64,000 nt of DNA, from NCBI RefSeq assembly GCF_963966145.1, contig NC_091046.1, forward strand, positions 25,668,001-25,732,000. The letters are read 5' to 3'. The notes beneath the pieces are model-generated. The model worked only from the letters and a program-made list of their open reading frames with translations. It was not told the DNA's origin and searched no databases. The position numbers and the translations under genes are program-made. The stretch is from Tenebrio molitor (lineage: Eukaryota; Arthropoda; Insecta; Coleoptera; Tenebrionidae). Numbering within the stretch: the stretch's first letter is position 1; each line of letters starts with the position of its first letter. Below are positions 34,908-46,617 of the stretch, one piece after another.

Positions 34908-35964
34908 AAGTCGAAATATGCATGCAAGATATGCTTCCGGGATTACAAAATATGCACTTTAGTATGCAAAATATGCAGCTAAATATGCTTTAAAAAATCA
35001 AAAAAGGCACGCTTTTTTAATTTAAAACTTATATGAATTAAAAAATAATACAATTACAATACAATGTTGATTTAATTACCATTAAAATGGCAAACAAGAT
35101 ACCTTTCTAAATTTTTTGGAGTAAAATTTTGTCTTCTGTTAGATAAAATATTTTTTGTGTTTGGAACATATTTGACAAAAAATAACTTTCCCGTCAGCAG
35201 TAAAATCCATTCACGGATTTGTTGACTTCTGTACACTTTTACTTTAGACATTCTGAAAATAACAATTTTAATGCACTGAAAATCAATGGTAAAATATAAC
35301 CACCACTGGAAACTAAATCTTATTTAACAAGAATATAATTATCTCCAGTAAGTAACATACGAAAGACGCTGTGATTATGAGAGAAACTGTCATATTATAT
35401 TATTATTTCGACCCCATGCCAATGCATAAATTATATCGGGTGTTTTTTTAAATTTCAAATCATAGTAGGCGTTGAAGTATCCATTGTGAACGCACTAGTT
35501 TGGTTACGGATCATTGATCAGCTGTTTAAATCCTACGTTTTACACGAGTAGTGCGTTCACAATCGACTCTTCAACCAACGCCTTCTACGAGGTGAAATTT
35601 AAAAAAAACGCCCGATATTATTTTATTGCAGAATTTTGTCGGCACCACGGTGGCAAGTGCTCCTCTCTCACCAAACTATATAAACCTGACCAGTCTATAT
35701 CGGCAGTGTCGGCACATTTTTGCAACTTCCATATCAAAGGCGGCATTTCCTTGAAGCGGCTAGACCAGATGTCCGTTTTCCTAGGTTATATGCTAATAAA
35801 TATGCATTTATTGTAAAATATGCTTTTATTGCTAAATATGCAATAATATGCATAATAAGAACGATGTTATTTTATTTAGAATCATCTGAAACGCCAAGAA
35901 AACTTTAAAGTAATCCGAAGCTGTTTAGCAAAAAAATATGCAAATGCATATAAATCCGGCCTTT
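34908..35964. mobile_element. Insertion with clustered ATATGC motifs
   Basis: This block interrupts the LINE. Repeated (A)ATATGC motifs cluster at both ends: several between 34,915 and 34,990, and more between 35,790 and 35,945. The right end, read in reverse, starts GGCCGGATTTATATGCATTT, similar to ends I recall from non-autonomous hAT elements. No clean flanking duplication is visible and some LINE sequence seems lost, so the exact limits are uncertain. Confidence 0.6.
35434..35617. mobile_element. Harbinger-like MITE nested in the ATATGC block
   Basis: 184 bases, ends TATCGGGTGTTTTTTTAAAT and TTTAAAAAAAACGCCCGATA, flanked by TTA on both sides, the 3-base target typical of PIF/Harbinger. 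The whole element can fold as a hairpin. Confidence 0.8.
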
Positions 35965-37375
35965 AATGATAAGTAGAGTGAGAGTGGATGGAAGAGTGAG
36001 TGAATGTTTCAAGACGTATATAAGGGAGTAAGACAAGGTTGCCCACTAAGCCCCAGCCTGTTTGCAGCGTTTATTGGAGATATAGAGGAGATGTTCAGGA
36101 AGGGGCAGGCAGGGGGGGTTGTGGTGGGCAAAGAAAAAGTGTGGTCTTTGGCATACGCGGATGATTTGGTGGTGCTAGCGAGAGAGGAGAAAGGTATGAA
36201 AGAAATGTTGGGAAACATGGAGAAATATATGAGGAGGAAAAAGTTGACGGTGAATGTAGAGAAATCCAAGATGATGGTGTTTAAAAAGGGGGGTGGTAGG
36301 AGAAAAATAAATGAGTGGAGATGGGAAAAGGATAAAATTGAAGAAGTGAAAGAATTTAAGTATTTAGGTTATGTGATGAATGAAAGAAACACAGCAGCAG
36401 CACATGTGAGAGAGTTAGTGAAAAAAGCGAATAAGATAATAGGAGCGGTATGGGGGATAGGAGAGAGAAAATTTGGACATGACTTTAGAAGGAGAATAAT
36501 GATGTTTGATAGTCTGGTGAAAAGCGTGATGATGTATGGAGCGGAAATATGGGGATGGAGAGAGCAAGAAGGGTTGGAAGGGGTGCAAGGAAAATATTTG
36601 AAATGGGTGCTAGGAGTAGATAGAGAGACACCGGGCTATATAGTGATGGAGGAAACAAAAAGGGATGGAATAAGAATAGAAGCAGGAAAGAGAGCAATAA
36701 GATTTGAGGAGAGGTTGATAGAGAGAGGAGAGCGTAGAATTTTGCAAGAGTGTCTGAAAGAAAAAAGGAAAGAAATAGGAAAAGGGGTATGGAAAGAGAG
36801 GGAGGCATATTTCGAAAGAAATGGGTATGCAGGAGCGGAGATAGAAAGAATGCGAGTGGGAGGCAGAGCAATGACAGATGAATTGGTGCAGAGAGACAGA
36901 GATGTGCAAGTGCAGGAAAGAAGAACGAGAATTAGGGAATCTAGGTACAATGGGAAGTATGAAAAAATAATAATGGAAGAACTACCAAAGTATCTAGGAA
37001 GAGAGAGTAGAAAGGAGAGAGTGATAATAGCAAGATTTAGGTGTGGAAAGGAGGAGAGAGAGAATAAATATTGGAATGAGGATAGGATTAGAGTGTGCAG
37101 GATGTGTGGAGAAAAAAAGGAGACGATAGAACATTTGTTGAATGAATGCGTAGAATTGAGAGAGAGAGATGAAAGTAGAGAAGAAATGTTGAATGAGGAT
37201 GGAAGAGGGATCGAATGGATGAAGAATGTTGAGTGGAGAAGAAGGACAATATGTGGGGAGGGATAATTGCTAATTTGTTAATTGGTTATTGATTTTGAAT
37301 CATTGTTTTAGTTATTTACTTAGATTAGTTTTTAGTTATTATATATTATATTAAGTTAGTGGAAATGTATAAAAA

Positions 37376-37738
37376 TCGGATTACTTGTGCAAATGCCTTT
37401 TTTCTCTCTTGTTGTGTTTCAAGGTCGCACCAAGTCTTAGTATAACTAAAGGGTAAGGAAAATTTTCATTTGCACAAGGTTTGACTGGTGGGAAACGATG
37501 TAGGAGAACGTCCTGACTAGCCAGAAAAAACGCGAAAATTCCAGAAGTAGTTAAAGTGAACAATTACCATAAATTTAAATGAACGCACGATATACATACT
37601 CGTAATAGCAGAGAATACCACTGTCAATTTGCTGCTGGCAATGTGTGTCACCAACTGAAAAATGTTCCTAAATTTCGGATGTGTCAATGGCTTATTAACG
37701 CATTCAAAATGAATGCATTAACAGCTTTGTTAAAAATA
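37376..37738. other. Gene-free stretch after the LINE
   Basis: No coding frame or repeat limit is supported here. Confidence 0.35.
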
Positions 37739-38324
37739 GCAAATTAGAAAATAGTATATTAAAAGACAAGTTTTGTAAGATCATTCTTGAAGCACGAATT
37801 CAAGATTAAAAAACGAGTGGCGTAGCCACGAGTTATTTTAAAGAATGAGTGCTTCAAGGTCTTATGAAACGAGTTTTTTATACTATTTTTTGTAATTTGC
37901 CCTTTTTAAGCCGTTTTTAAACAAAAATGTTTGCTTTTCTCGATTTAGGGATTTTTGTGGCGGTTGGTAATGTTTTAATTTTAAAAGTGAAAATTTGATC
38001 AAGTCTTCAAAGTCGTGATTTGTTTTATCCAAATTCTGTCACAAAACACGAACATGGAAGATAATCTTTCATGTACGCCCGCTGAAATACGTGAAATTGC
38101 CAAAAATACGGTCGCGAATTTGTTGCCTGATAAATCCTGATAAATAATAATTCTTTGCACATTTTATAATTTAAACTGACACGCATGACGGATAAAGCTT
38201 TGCCAACCTAAAAATTTTCGTAAAATGTTCCGCGAAATAATGGCTATAAGGACATCCCAGATGATGACGTCGTGTTCGTTAATATGTCTATTAGAGAATC
38301 AAAATGGAGGCAAATTACAAAAAG
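37739..38324. repeat. Hairpin plus Crypton-like repeat, copy A
   Basis: A 164-base hairpin (37739-37902; GCAAATTAGAAAATAGTA against TACTATTTTTTGTAATTTGC) is followed by a body ending GGAGGCAAATTACAAAAA. The body holds a short Crypton-like coding start. Copy B is at 55395-55922. Confidence 0.65.
38054..38140 (+). pseudogene. Crypton-like N-terminal remnant
   Basis: A 28-residue frame starting MEDNLSCTPAEIREIAKN and ending LLPDKS before a stop. The pattern of a short acidic start, an EIR/AKN helix and NLLP-KS resembles, from memory, the N-terminus of insect Crypton tyrosine-recombinase transposons. A similar frame lies at 53359-53457. No recombinase core is present. Confidence 0.5.
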
Positions 38325-39063
38325 TAAATTATACATCTATATGTATCACGAACTTCTTAAATATTTTTTATTAAGCATTTTTATTTAATTTGTTCGTGAT
38401 TCGAATAATTCCAAAAATCGTTGCGCCATCTTATGTGGCGTGCTTGTATTATGTGTAATATCTGAAAACAACTTGCACGGTATGATGGGTTACCGCCACA
38501 GGTTACCGCTGCATGACAGTAGTCGGTCCTAATACTGACACTATTGACTCATAGAGGACACCACTAAACATTTTTTTTTTAATTGAGAAACAATAGTTGA
38601 AAGTTTAATTCTACTTTCGATTAACAATAATGGGGAAAACTAAAATTTTTGCATTTTTGTAATTTTTCAGTTGATTGATGTAATTGAATTTTGACTATAA
38701 TTCTAACCTATCTTTCGTAAGAAGGTTTCACACTATGAAAAAATTGTAAACATGTGTCCATTTTATTCTGACAGTTCCCGTTTTTTTTTTTTGCAACCAA
38801 CTGTATGTATGTATGTACGGTCGCAATCAATAAATTTTGGACACTATTCTAAAACGACCTTTATGTATTAATAACCTTAATTTTGATTGTTGTGTGTTGT
38901 GTCAATTTTGAAAATGTGAATGTCAGATTTACCGACAAAGCATTTAAAAGGTTTTAAAAATCAGACAAATGGAATAGAACGAGGTTTTAATTAATAAAAA
39001 ATAAATAAATAAAAGGTATAAACTTAATATTTTGTCATCGCTCATATTGACAAATTGTAGATA
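38325..39063. other. Gene-free stretch with one MITE end
   Basis: Near 38,775-38,811 the sequence CTGACAGTTCCCGTTTTT … CAACCAACTG matches the right end of the element at 58870-59087. The matching left end was not found. No gene is seen. Confidence 0.45.
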
Positions 39064-39269
39064 CAGTGGCGGGCATTAATTTGGAAACACCAAGATTTTT
39101 CTATTGTAAACTGTTTGTCACTTTGACAATGTTATTGACATATCAATTTCGGCTGCGACAGTCTGTTGAATGCGCTCAACGATGACATGAGTTCATGACA
39201 TAACGCTTACACTATCAAATATTAGAAATATCCAGTAAACTAGATTAGGCCGATGTTTCCAAATTAATG
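39064..39269. mobile_element. mariner-type MITE, copy 2
   Basis: Opposite orientation to 19571-20009. The left end is CAGTGGCGGGCATTAATTTG; the right end has lost its last bases after TTTCCAAATTAATG. It lacks the 200-base insert of copy 1. Confidence 0.75.
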
Positions 39270-39702
39270 TACCTCATGTAATTAGTGTACCTACATTTGA
39301 AAACAGTTTCATCATTCATGTGTGACAATTTCAATAAAGCATGATTTAGATTATTTTTTTTATACTATTTTTATATTATGAAATTTTCATGTGAACTGCC
39401 AATTTTTGTCGCTGTTACTGTCATTTTTTAGGTGACAAGTGCGGTAATGAGGGTTTTATTTTTGTTTTTTAATTAACGATTTAATCCAAAAATATTGAAT
39501 TGTTTTGCAACCAATTCTTAAATATTGAGTTGTTTTGCACCCCATTTAACTCTAACGTGTGAATCATGATTCACATCATTTTGATGTTTTTTATATGAAG
39601 CTACAATCATAAATTTTATACTCAGTCCAAAAGTACAATTGAATATCATTAATGTCACATTGACGACCAAAGTATTTTAGCCGCGATAGTACCGTACCTA
39701 CC

Positions 39703-39798
39703 TTTATTAACACCAACCTCAGCAGCAATTGCCCGTACCGAAATCCCGTTTCTTAAACGTTGCGTCATAGTCTGTTTTTGAATTTCAGTTGAACCCAT
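39703..39798 (-). pseudogene. Tc1-type transposase N-terminal remnant
   Basis: A minus-strand frame starting MGSTEIQKQTMTQRLRNG and continuing ISVRAIAAEVGVNK matches the first helix-turn-helix of Tc1-like transposases. It runs directly into end-like sequence, so the rest of the gene is deleted. Confidence 0.6.
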
Positions 39799-40365
39799 TT
39801 TTTCGAATAGACTTTGACACTGACAATAACGTTTGACGTTGTAGACTTTGATTTACAATTCTAAAATTTTGGCCAGCGATGTTACTTAAATAAATAACTT
39901 TGTAACAAAAATCAAATTAATTTAATATTTAATATATAGTTTGTTTTTTAATCAAAGAACCACGACCTGTTGATTTAGGTTTGCAAATATAAAATTGTAC
40001 TAAATTTAGGAAATTTAATGATATCTGTTGGCTATACCAGCCAACGCCTGTCATTTTTAATGTCCTTGAAAGTACGCAAACCTGCATCTAAAATTTGAAC
40101 GTGTTATTAAAAATGCCTCGCAAAGTAAGACATTTATTAAACTTTCAAGTTAGTTGTTATTAGTTATTGTTAACTTTATTAACATGCTGCGCTTCTAATA
40201 CCTCTAATAACCTCAATTTCTATATGATGAGATTTTTCACCCTATGTCAAAAGTGTACAATGTTGTCAGCTCTACTTTAGGTGTAAATTGCGGTGTTGTG
40301 GTTCTTTGATTAAAAAACAGACTGAACTCATATTTGTTAAGTAGCTATGCATTTATATAGGGCTA

Positions 40366-40822
40366 GCCACATAAGGCTTATTTCTGAATTTATTTTGTAG
40401 GCAACCAAAAATACTAATAACGCTGACCACTTGATACTGTTTATAATGTGATTTAATTTAGTAATCAACGTAGGTATGTAATTTGGCTAAAAATGTCAAA
40501 ATAACAGTTGATGAATTTAATTAATGATTTCATGTATCAGAACAGGATAAAGCGTTCGGCGATCGTTGCTTAATAGGCTTGAAGCATGTCTTCAAGCTAA
40601 CGGAGGACACTTTGAACATTTACTTCGTTATTATCCTATTCCGATTAATGAAATCAATAATTAAATTCATCAACTGTCATTTTGACATTTTTAGCTAAAT
40701 TACATATCTACGTTCTACGTTGATTACTAAATTAAATCACATTATAAACGGTATCAAATGGTCAGCGTTATTAGTATTTTTGGTGGCGTAGAAGATAAAT
40801 TCAGAAATAACCCTTATGTGAC
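40366..40822. mobile_element. Long-TIR element with transposase tail
   Basis: Arms at 40368-40520 and 40665-40820 are reverse matches of about 150 bases (CACATAAGGCTTATTTCTGA against TCAGAAATAACCCTTATGTG). The spacer at 40575-40628 reads RLEACLQANGGHFEHLLR, the typical C-terminal end of DUF4817-type insect transposases. It is an internally deleted element. Confidence 0.7.
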
Positions 40823-41142
40823 TGTATACCTGTATACAGTGAGTTTTTTATTTCGCTGAACATACAATGTAAAATGGTTATGTTCAGTTCTAAAGTGGAC
40901 AAGTCAATTCATTTGAGGTAGGCAACCAAACTTACAGATGCATTAGGCGTATGTTCATTAAAATAAAACTACATTTTTCTTTTTGCCGCAACCCATTATA
41001 CACATTGCAACCATATCTTGATTTCAAATTTTGAAAATAATTATGACTGAATCCACGACGGCTTTTAGTCCTGCATCTTTGACGTTAGAGCAAAAAATGT
41101 TTGTCAATTCGAAAAATTTGTTTTTACAATAACGACGAAAAG

Positions 41143-41251
41143 ACTGATATGCTCCTCATTTATGGAGAGCGTGGAAAGAATTCTGTCGCCGCTGCGGATG
41201 TTTACAAGATTACAAGCCAATGGTAGGCACTTCGAACACCTTTTACATTAA
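41143..41251 (+). pseudogene. DUF4817-type transposase, start fused to end
   Basis: TDMLLIYGERGKNSVAAA, the N-terminal helix of these transposases, is followed after a few codons and a one-base shift by RLQANGRHFEHLLH and a stop, the family's C-terminus. Everything between is deleted. Flanking CTTTTTGCCGCAACC (about 40,979) and GGTTGCGGCAAAA (about 41,695) may be its inverted ends. Confidence 0.65.
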
Positions 41252-41397
41252 CTTCATTGGTTAATTTATTTGTTGAATTTTGATTAAATACAGGTTATCT
41301 GCCAATCTGACATTTCTGACAAATCTATCCAACTTATTTTGATTTCTAATTAAAAAGAAATAACACATGTGATTTATAGTATTGCCGTTATCACTTT

Positions 41398-41658
41398 TTA
41401 TCTGCTCCGCCCACTAAAATTGACCAATCAGAATCAAAGCCAGATTCAATCTGTACAACTTTTCATCACATTTGCTACGTAAAAAAGTTAAGGTTAGAAT
41501 TTTGCTGTCAAGTCCACAATTATAGTTTTAGGTTCTAAAAAATAAAATGTCATTAAGACAATTCGAATGTCAGAAATTTTTAGTGTGTAAATCAGATCGT
41601 CTTAACAACCTATTTGATTGGTAACTAAGAAAATGAAATGGGCGGGGCAGATAAAATG
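41398..41658. repeat. Small inverted repeat
   Basis: TTATCTGCTCCGCCCAC near the left is matched by GGGCGGGGCAGATAA near the right, with weaker pairing inside. Probably a MITE nested in the element around 41 kb; limits approximate. Confidence 0.45.
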
Positions 41659-41770
41659 TTACGTTGTATAGTAGTTACTGCCATTGGTATTGTTGGTTGC
41701 GGCAAAATAAAAATTCAGAAGTACCCCTCTCGTGAATAACCTTGTATTTATAATAGGTAGATATATAGCA

Positions 41771-41982
41771 TGATCAGAAAGTCTTTGGATGGCGATAGCC
41801 ATGAAGTGTAAAAACCATCTTTACAATTATTTACTTCTACTGCCCGTAGTTTTTATGTTTACTTCAAAGTATTGCTAATCTCTCACGGAACTCATTTAAA
41901 CATAACCGAGGCGAATAAACATTAGGTACATAAGATATCTTGTTAATTCCATGGCAACCCTGATCCAAAGACTTTTTGATCA
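41771..41982. mobile_element. Short MITE
   Basis: Ends TGATCAGAAAGTCTTTGGAT and ATCCAAAGACTTTTTGATCA; 212 bases, non-coding. TA follows on the right; the left flank is CA, possibly a mutated TA. Confidence 0.65.
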
Positions 41983-42148
41983 TACGATACATACGTGTAT
42001 CTTTTATGGGAGGAATACACAGTGTGTGAGGAGCTTTTGAACAGTACACATAGACGAACTCGAACCAGTGTGAACATAAAGTTTAGAACAAAATTCATAT
42101 GTGATGTTTTTAGGAAAATCGCTTGAACAGGTCGATTTTTTTTTTTAT

Positions 42149-42238
42149 TTAGAAGATTTACGGCAGAGAATTCGCGCTAAAATGGAACAAATAAGCCCTG
42201 ACATTATTGAGCACAGTGTAGGTATAAAGTATCGGTAA
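42149..42238 (+). pseudogene. DUF4817-type transposase C-terminal scrap
   Basis: Reads LEDLRQRIRAKMEQISPDII and a few more codons to a stop, similar to the C-terminal helix of DUF4817-type transposases just before the HFEHL tail. Confidence 0.5.
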
Positions 42239-44017
42239 GTGCCAAATATGTAAGTATGTAGTTGGCGGGGGACATTTTCAACATTTGCGTTAAATTTTAT
42301 TGTTAACCTTAGATGTTTGTTTGTTTTTGTTTGAGGTCAATTAAAATTTTTACATTAAAAATTAAATTAAATTTTTGAAGAAAAAATTTTCATTTTCTCC
42401 AAAAAAAGAATATGTAAGGTACCTACAACTTTTTTTCATTCATGGTTTACGTAGTAGGAAGATCTATCAGCAAGAGAACAAAAAAGTGAGGGTTGTCATT
42501 TAAAAAAATTGGTGATGACGTAATTGCGCAAAAACCAATGACGTCACTTGAACAAATTGCACGTCATAGGATGGTATTTTTCGAAGTAAAATCAACCTGT
42601 CCGAGCTGTTTGAAGTGCACCAACCCCATTCACTAAGTCCGTTTTTATAACTGAGAAGTGAACCATACTCTCTGTGGACCGTTTACACCCGTCATCAAAA
42701 TCTCGAACCGTGTACAGTGTACACACTACACACCATTAATTATTACTAAAAATCAGATTTAATTTCTACATACACTTGTACTTCTAATAAAGAATACACT
42801 ATATTGTACTTACCAATAAGAATTGTTTGATCCAACTGATCTTAAATGGTGTTTGTAGGTTCTCAGTCACAGTAACAGACGGTTTAAATTACATACTCCT
42901 AATATGTTACTGAGAGTTATTTTCAATTAGCAAGTAATTATGGGGTTAACTTTAATTTTATTTTTTGGAAAATTAGTGTTTTTACTCGTAATGTGAATAA
43001 CCCATTAAATTCAAACTACCTGAACCAATAAACATACTCGTATATATTATATGCAGTATTTCTCAAATCAGTGATTTCGTAGCTGGTAGCCCGTAGCCTG
43101 TGTTATATCGCATAGAAAGAAGGTGCAGGTTTGTTTTATGACAGGATGGGCGTGTGTGATGGTTCCATTAATGATCGAAGCGGTATGGAAAAGGTGCAGT
43201 TTCCTTTTCAACGATTTTCCTCCATATTCGTTTAACATTCGTATTACATATCTGAATTTTTTATTTTGGGCGTACAATAAATAAAAAATTATATGCTCGA
43301 GATATCAAATTTAGAAATTGATGATTAATTAGCTTGGTTAACAAAAACTATTTCCGGAGGAAACTAATTATTATTGGTGATTTACTGCTACAGATCGCGA
43401 AGCCATTTTTGGTAAATTTACGTTGTAGTTTTCATCACTTTCAGTTCTGCTACAGTGATAAAAAATAAAAATCATTTATATTTTCTTTTTATATACGTAT
43501 TTACTTTTTTCACTACATATTTGTTAGCAAACATTCAAATTCATTTCTCAGAATACCTAACAAGTAATCATTCTATACACAGAGGTGCTACAAAAGTAAA
43601 TTTGTCGAAATTGAAAAATAAGATTATGATTTACTCGTATGTAAACATTTTAATCGCAACTTCAAGAACAGAATGAAAACTGCGGTTTTAAAATAATCTA
43701 AAAGGAAGTCATTTATTTAAAAAAAAATACAGTGTATATATGCAACAACAGTTAACTAATTAGACAGAACGATTAAGAAACATGCATTCCATAAGTTTTC
43801 CATTATAATAATGTTATTTATTTTAAACATGAAAGTTGAAAAATGTCAATTATGAGGAGCAAATTAGAAGGGACAGAAAGTTGTATAAAAAGGTTAGTCT
43901 TTTTTTTGCGTACCTATAAGAAATTGGAACAGTTTTACACCAGAAATAGACAAAAGTAAAAGTTGTCATCCATCGGAGAGATAAATAAATTTAAAATTAA
44001 TTTGTGGTGTTTGTCTA
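42239..44017. other. Gene-free stretch
   Basis: AT-rich. A palindromic region with TGATGACGTAATTGCGC sits near 42,510. No gene is supported; the short open frames lack any recognisable pattern. Confidence 0.35.
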
Positions 44018-44550
44018 CTGGGTGCCCCAAAATTCGCGGAACAACTCAATAAGGCAGTGTCAATTCATGTTAGAAAATAACGAGAAAAATAATTAAAAAA
44101 TTCTATACCTCTTAGATTTGAAGATATGGGGGGCGCAAAACGTGCAGCTTTGATCTCATTTATTTTAAATAATAAAAAAGATTTTGACTATTTGTCTTTT
44201 ACTAGGCAGTGGCCTAATAATTTTGAACGATTGTGATCAGGTTTGCAATTATTTTCTTCATTATTTCCAGCATTTCCAAGTAGTAATTTTTGTTCGTTTT
44301 ACCTCAAATAGCGTACGGCAACACGGCTTTGATTTTTCCCTCTCATTTCCAAGGATACAACAAAAATGAAATATTTGCAGACTATTGGGATGCATAGAAT
44401 GTTTTTAAATGTTGCCACATTTAGTGTAACGAATAGGTCCATATCTTCTACAAAAAAGAAGATTGATTTTTTTAAACATTTTTACCTGATCTCTTAATGA
44501 CTACTTAACAACGTACTACTACGTTGTTCCGCGAATTTTGGGGCACCCAG
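44018..44550. mobile_element. TA-flanked MITE, 533 bases
   Basis: Ends CTGGGTGCCCCAAAATTCGC and GCGAATTTTGGGGCACCCAG are perfect inverted repeats extending further inward (GGAACAAC). TA lies on both sides. Confidence 0.88.
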
Positions 44551-44744
44551 TATACTAAACTGTTGCGTTAATAATTACACTGCTGGAAATTTGTAATTTA
44601 ATATTAATTTACGGTGATGTTTTTACCATTACGAAGTTAAAATTTTACGATGTGCTTCAGCACATAATATGGTTTTCACGTCATTACTTCATCTATACAG
44701 CCTCCCCCAGCCACCTCCAGTTTAAAATTTTACACCCTATACAG

Positions 44745-45166
44745 GGTGTCTCAAAAATGGCGCCCAATCTCCTAAGGGTCTTAAAGAATAGAGGTTTGGT
44801 AAGGTAAATCTCAATACAAAAGTTTAATGGAACAATAGATTTTGTACAACGTGCTCTTAAATATGCTGAACGAATTTTACAGATACGTCTATCTAAGTTA
44901 TTATAAAAAATGTAGAGCATGCAATTCTCTACATTTCTTGTCCTATATGTTTTTTGTCAGGTCAATAGTTTCGTAGTAACAGCATGTTGAAATCGAGCAT
45001 TTTTATTATTTTTGTACTTTTTACCACAGAGGAAGAGCAATAGGGCGCGTTTTTTTTAACGTGTTGTCCCCAGTAGGCATAGTCCACAATGCATCGGTAT
45101 ATAATAATAAAAATGCTCGATTTCAACACGCTGTAACTACGAAATAATTGATCTGACAAAAAACAC
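44745..45166. repeat. MITE end plus foldback
   Basis: CAGGGTGTCTCAAAAATGGC at 44745 is a typical TA-flanked element end; its partner was not found. At 44951-45166 a hairpin pairs GCATGTTGAAATCGAGCATT with AATGCTCGATTTCAACACGC and continues outward to TGTCAG/CTGACA. Confidence 0.6.
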
Positions 45167-45819
45167 AAAGAACAAAAAATATAACGGATAATAAAATAAT
45201 CGCAAAAAAATGATTTTCCACCCCTATTCTCCAATATGGCGGCGCGAGCAGCAACCCCCCAAGGTCGCAAACTCAGCAATATTAATAATATGCCTCATAG
45301 AATATTCCTGCCAAGTATAAACTTTTCTGCACCTTTTGCAAGGTAAAACCTACCTATTGATTGGACTACATGGCACTGTTAACAATACAATGTGTTTCGC
45401 GTAAGAGTACCTACGAGCCTGGCGAAGTCTAAACCCAAGTTTTTCCACAAATGTGTGGACAAGGGGGAAATCTAAAAAACTTCAGGGATGTCCAAACTAC
45501 TTTTTGTTAAAATATGATTTATTACACCTAGTTACTCATAAAAATAGAATATTGGGTTGCATTTTTAGTTCGTCAGGCTCGTACTCTTAAGTGAAATAAC
45601 ACCACGTGTGTCATGTAAATGTATCTGTAATTATCAGTGGTGATTTGGTGTTATCCGTTTTCTTCTTTTTTAAATTCTTTAATTTAAGTTTTTATTTTAA
45701 GTAGTTATATGAGTCATCCTTGTGTAACAAATTAATTTATTCCTTAGAAATCCTCCTTAGAAATTTTACTAAAAATGTAACACTACACCACCGATCAAAA
45801 GTCACTATAGACACCTGCA

Positions 45820-45918
45820 GCACACTATAGAATTTTGATCGGCTGACAATTTAGTTGATTGCTTAATAAGTTATTAACAAAAACTAAACTGCCGGCCGAT
45901 CAAAAAGTCTGTAGTGTG
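45820..45918. repeat. Short inverted repeat
   Basis: CACACTATAGAATTTTGATC pairs with GATCAAAAAGTCTGTAGTGT with a few mismatches. Probably the remains of a small hairpin element. Confidence 0.5.
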
Positions 45919-46617
45919 CGGCCAGTCTAAACAATCCGTTTTTTGTGTCAGTAGAAAACAGTATCACGATGAATTAAGAACGTGGGTGGTGACATCATCA
46001 GGTGAAAGTTTCTTAAGTCATTTTATTGTCACGGAATATAAGATGAAGGAACTACATACTAACAAAATTGGTTTTGCTATTTGATTTGACATTTGTATTC
46101 TTCCAATTCGTAAGAAAGAAACTTTAGCCTCTAATTGAATAAATACAGGGTGACTGACGAAAAACCTTTGATGCTGTACCTTGCTTATTTTTTATCCGTT
46201 TTGAATAAATGACACATCAAATGAAATAATTTTGAAAACACTTCAATACCTACTAAATAAAAAAAAATATATTGCGTCCAGTGTTTGACAGATGAACATC
46301 AACTTCTTTTTTTCAAATAGCACTGTACATTTTTTTTTTATTCAGTATTGTAGAGATTTGTCTTCTGAATATAAAATGCAAAGAACTATACCCATTCATT
46401 AAACAAAAGTGAAGAAATTAAAAAAAAAATCAAATGACCAAAATAAACAAGAGAGAAGTTTTATTCTAAATGCTCGAAATGACTAAGTAAGCTCTGAGTA
46501 TTCATTTGTCAAAACAGTTTGATAATAATAATATTATAATGTTGCTGTGGAAGAAAATTTCCAAAGACTATTTAGTCTTAACCTGTGGTGTGGCATTTTT
46601 GGAGATAGAATGGACTA

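Larger units (their letters stand above)
33287..37266 (+). pseudogene. LINE ORF2, reverse transcriptase and C-terminus, interrupted
   Basis: The reverse transcriptase runs from LKRKKAPGRDGI through NYRGITLLNT and GQAGFRKGRGTMDN to 34090. It resumes after the MITE with FFVDLKAAFDNV (34823), is broken again near 34,905, and resumes with SRVRVDG at 35970. A two-base insertion near 36015 shifts frame just before KGVRQGCPLSP. The YADD box (LAYADDLVVLA), thumb, and a CRMC…H…C finger near 37100 follow, with the stop at 37264-37266. Confidence 0.85.
27490..37375 (+). mobile_element. Non-LTR retrotransposon (LINE) with four nested insertions
   Basis: ORF1 and an endonuclease/reverse transcriptase ORF2 lie in order, split by a solo LTR, a hAT element, a long-TIR MITE and a block with ATATGC motifs. 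About 4.1 kb remains when these are discounted. Endonuclease, YADD reverse transcriptase and a C-terminal CCHC-like motif place it in the broad I/Jockey-type assemblage; the clade is uncertain. The outer ends are approximate, since no flanking duplication was found. Confidence 0.85.

Noticed and set aside
36485..36950. Minus-strand open frames of about 100-130 codons
   Set aside because: Antisense to the LINE reverse transcriptase C-terminus; same cause as above.
39663..39870. A complete small Tc1 element around the transposase start at 39.7 kb
   Set aside because: The candidate end sequences on the two sides run in the same direction rather than inverted, so no element limits can be claimed.
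44745..45300. A full TA-flanked MITE starting at CAGGGTGTCTCAAAAATGG
   Set aside because: No matching right end was found; only the internal hairpin is secure.
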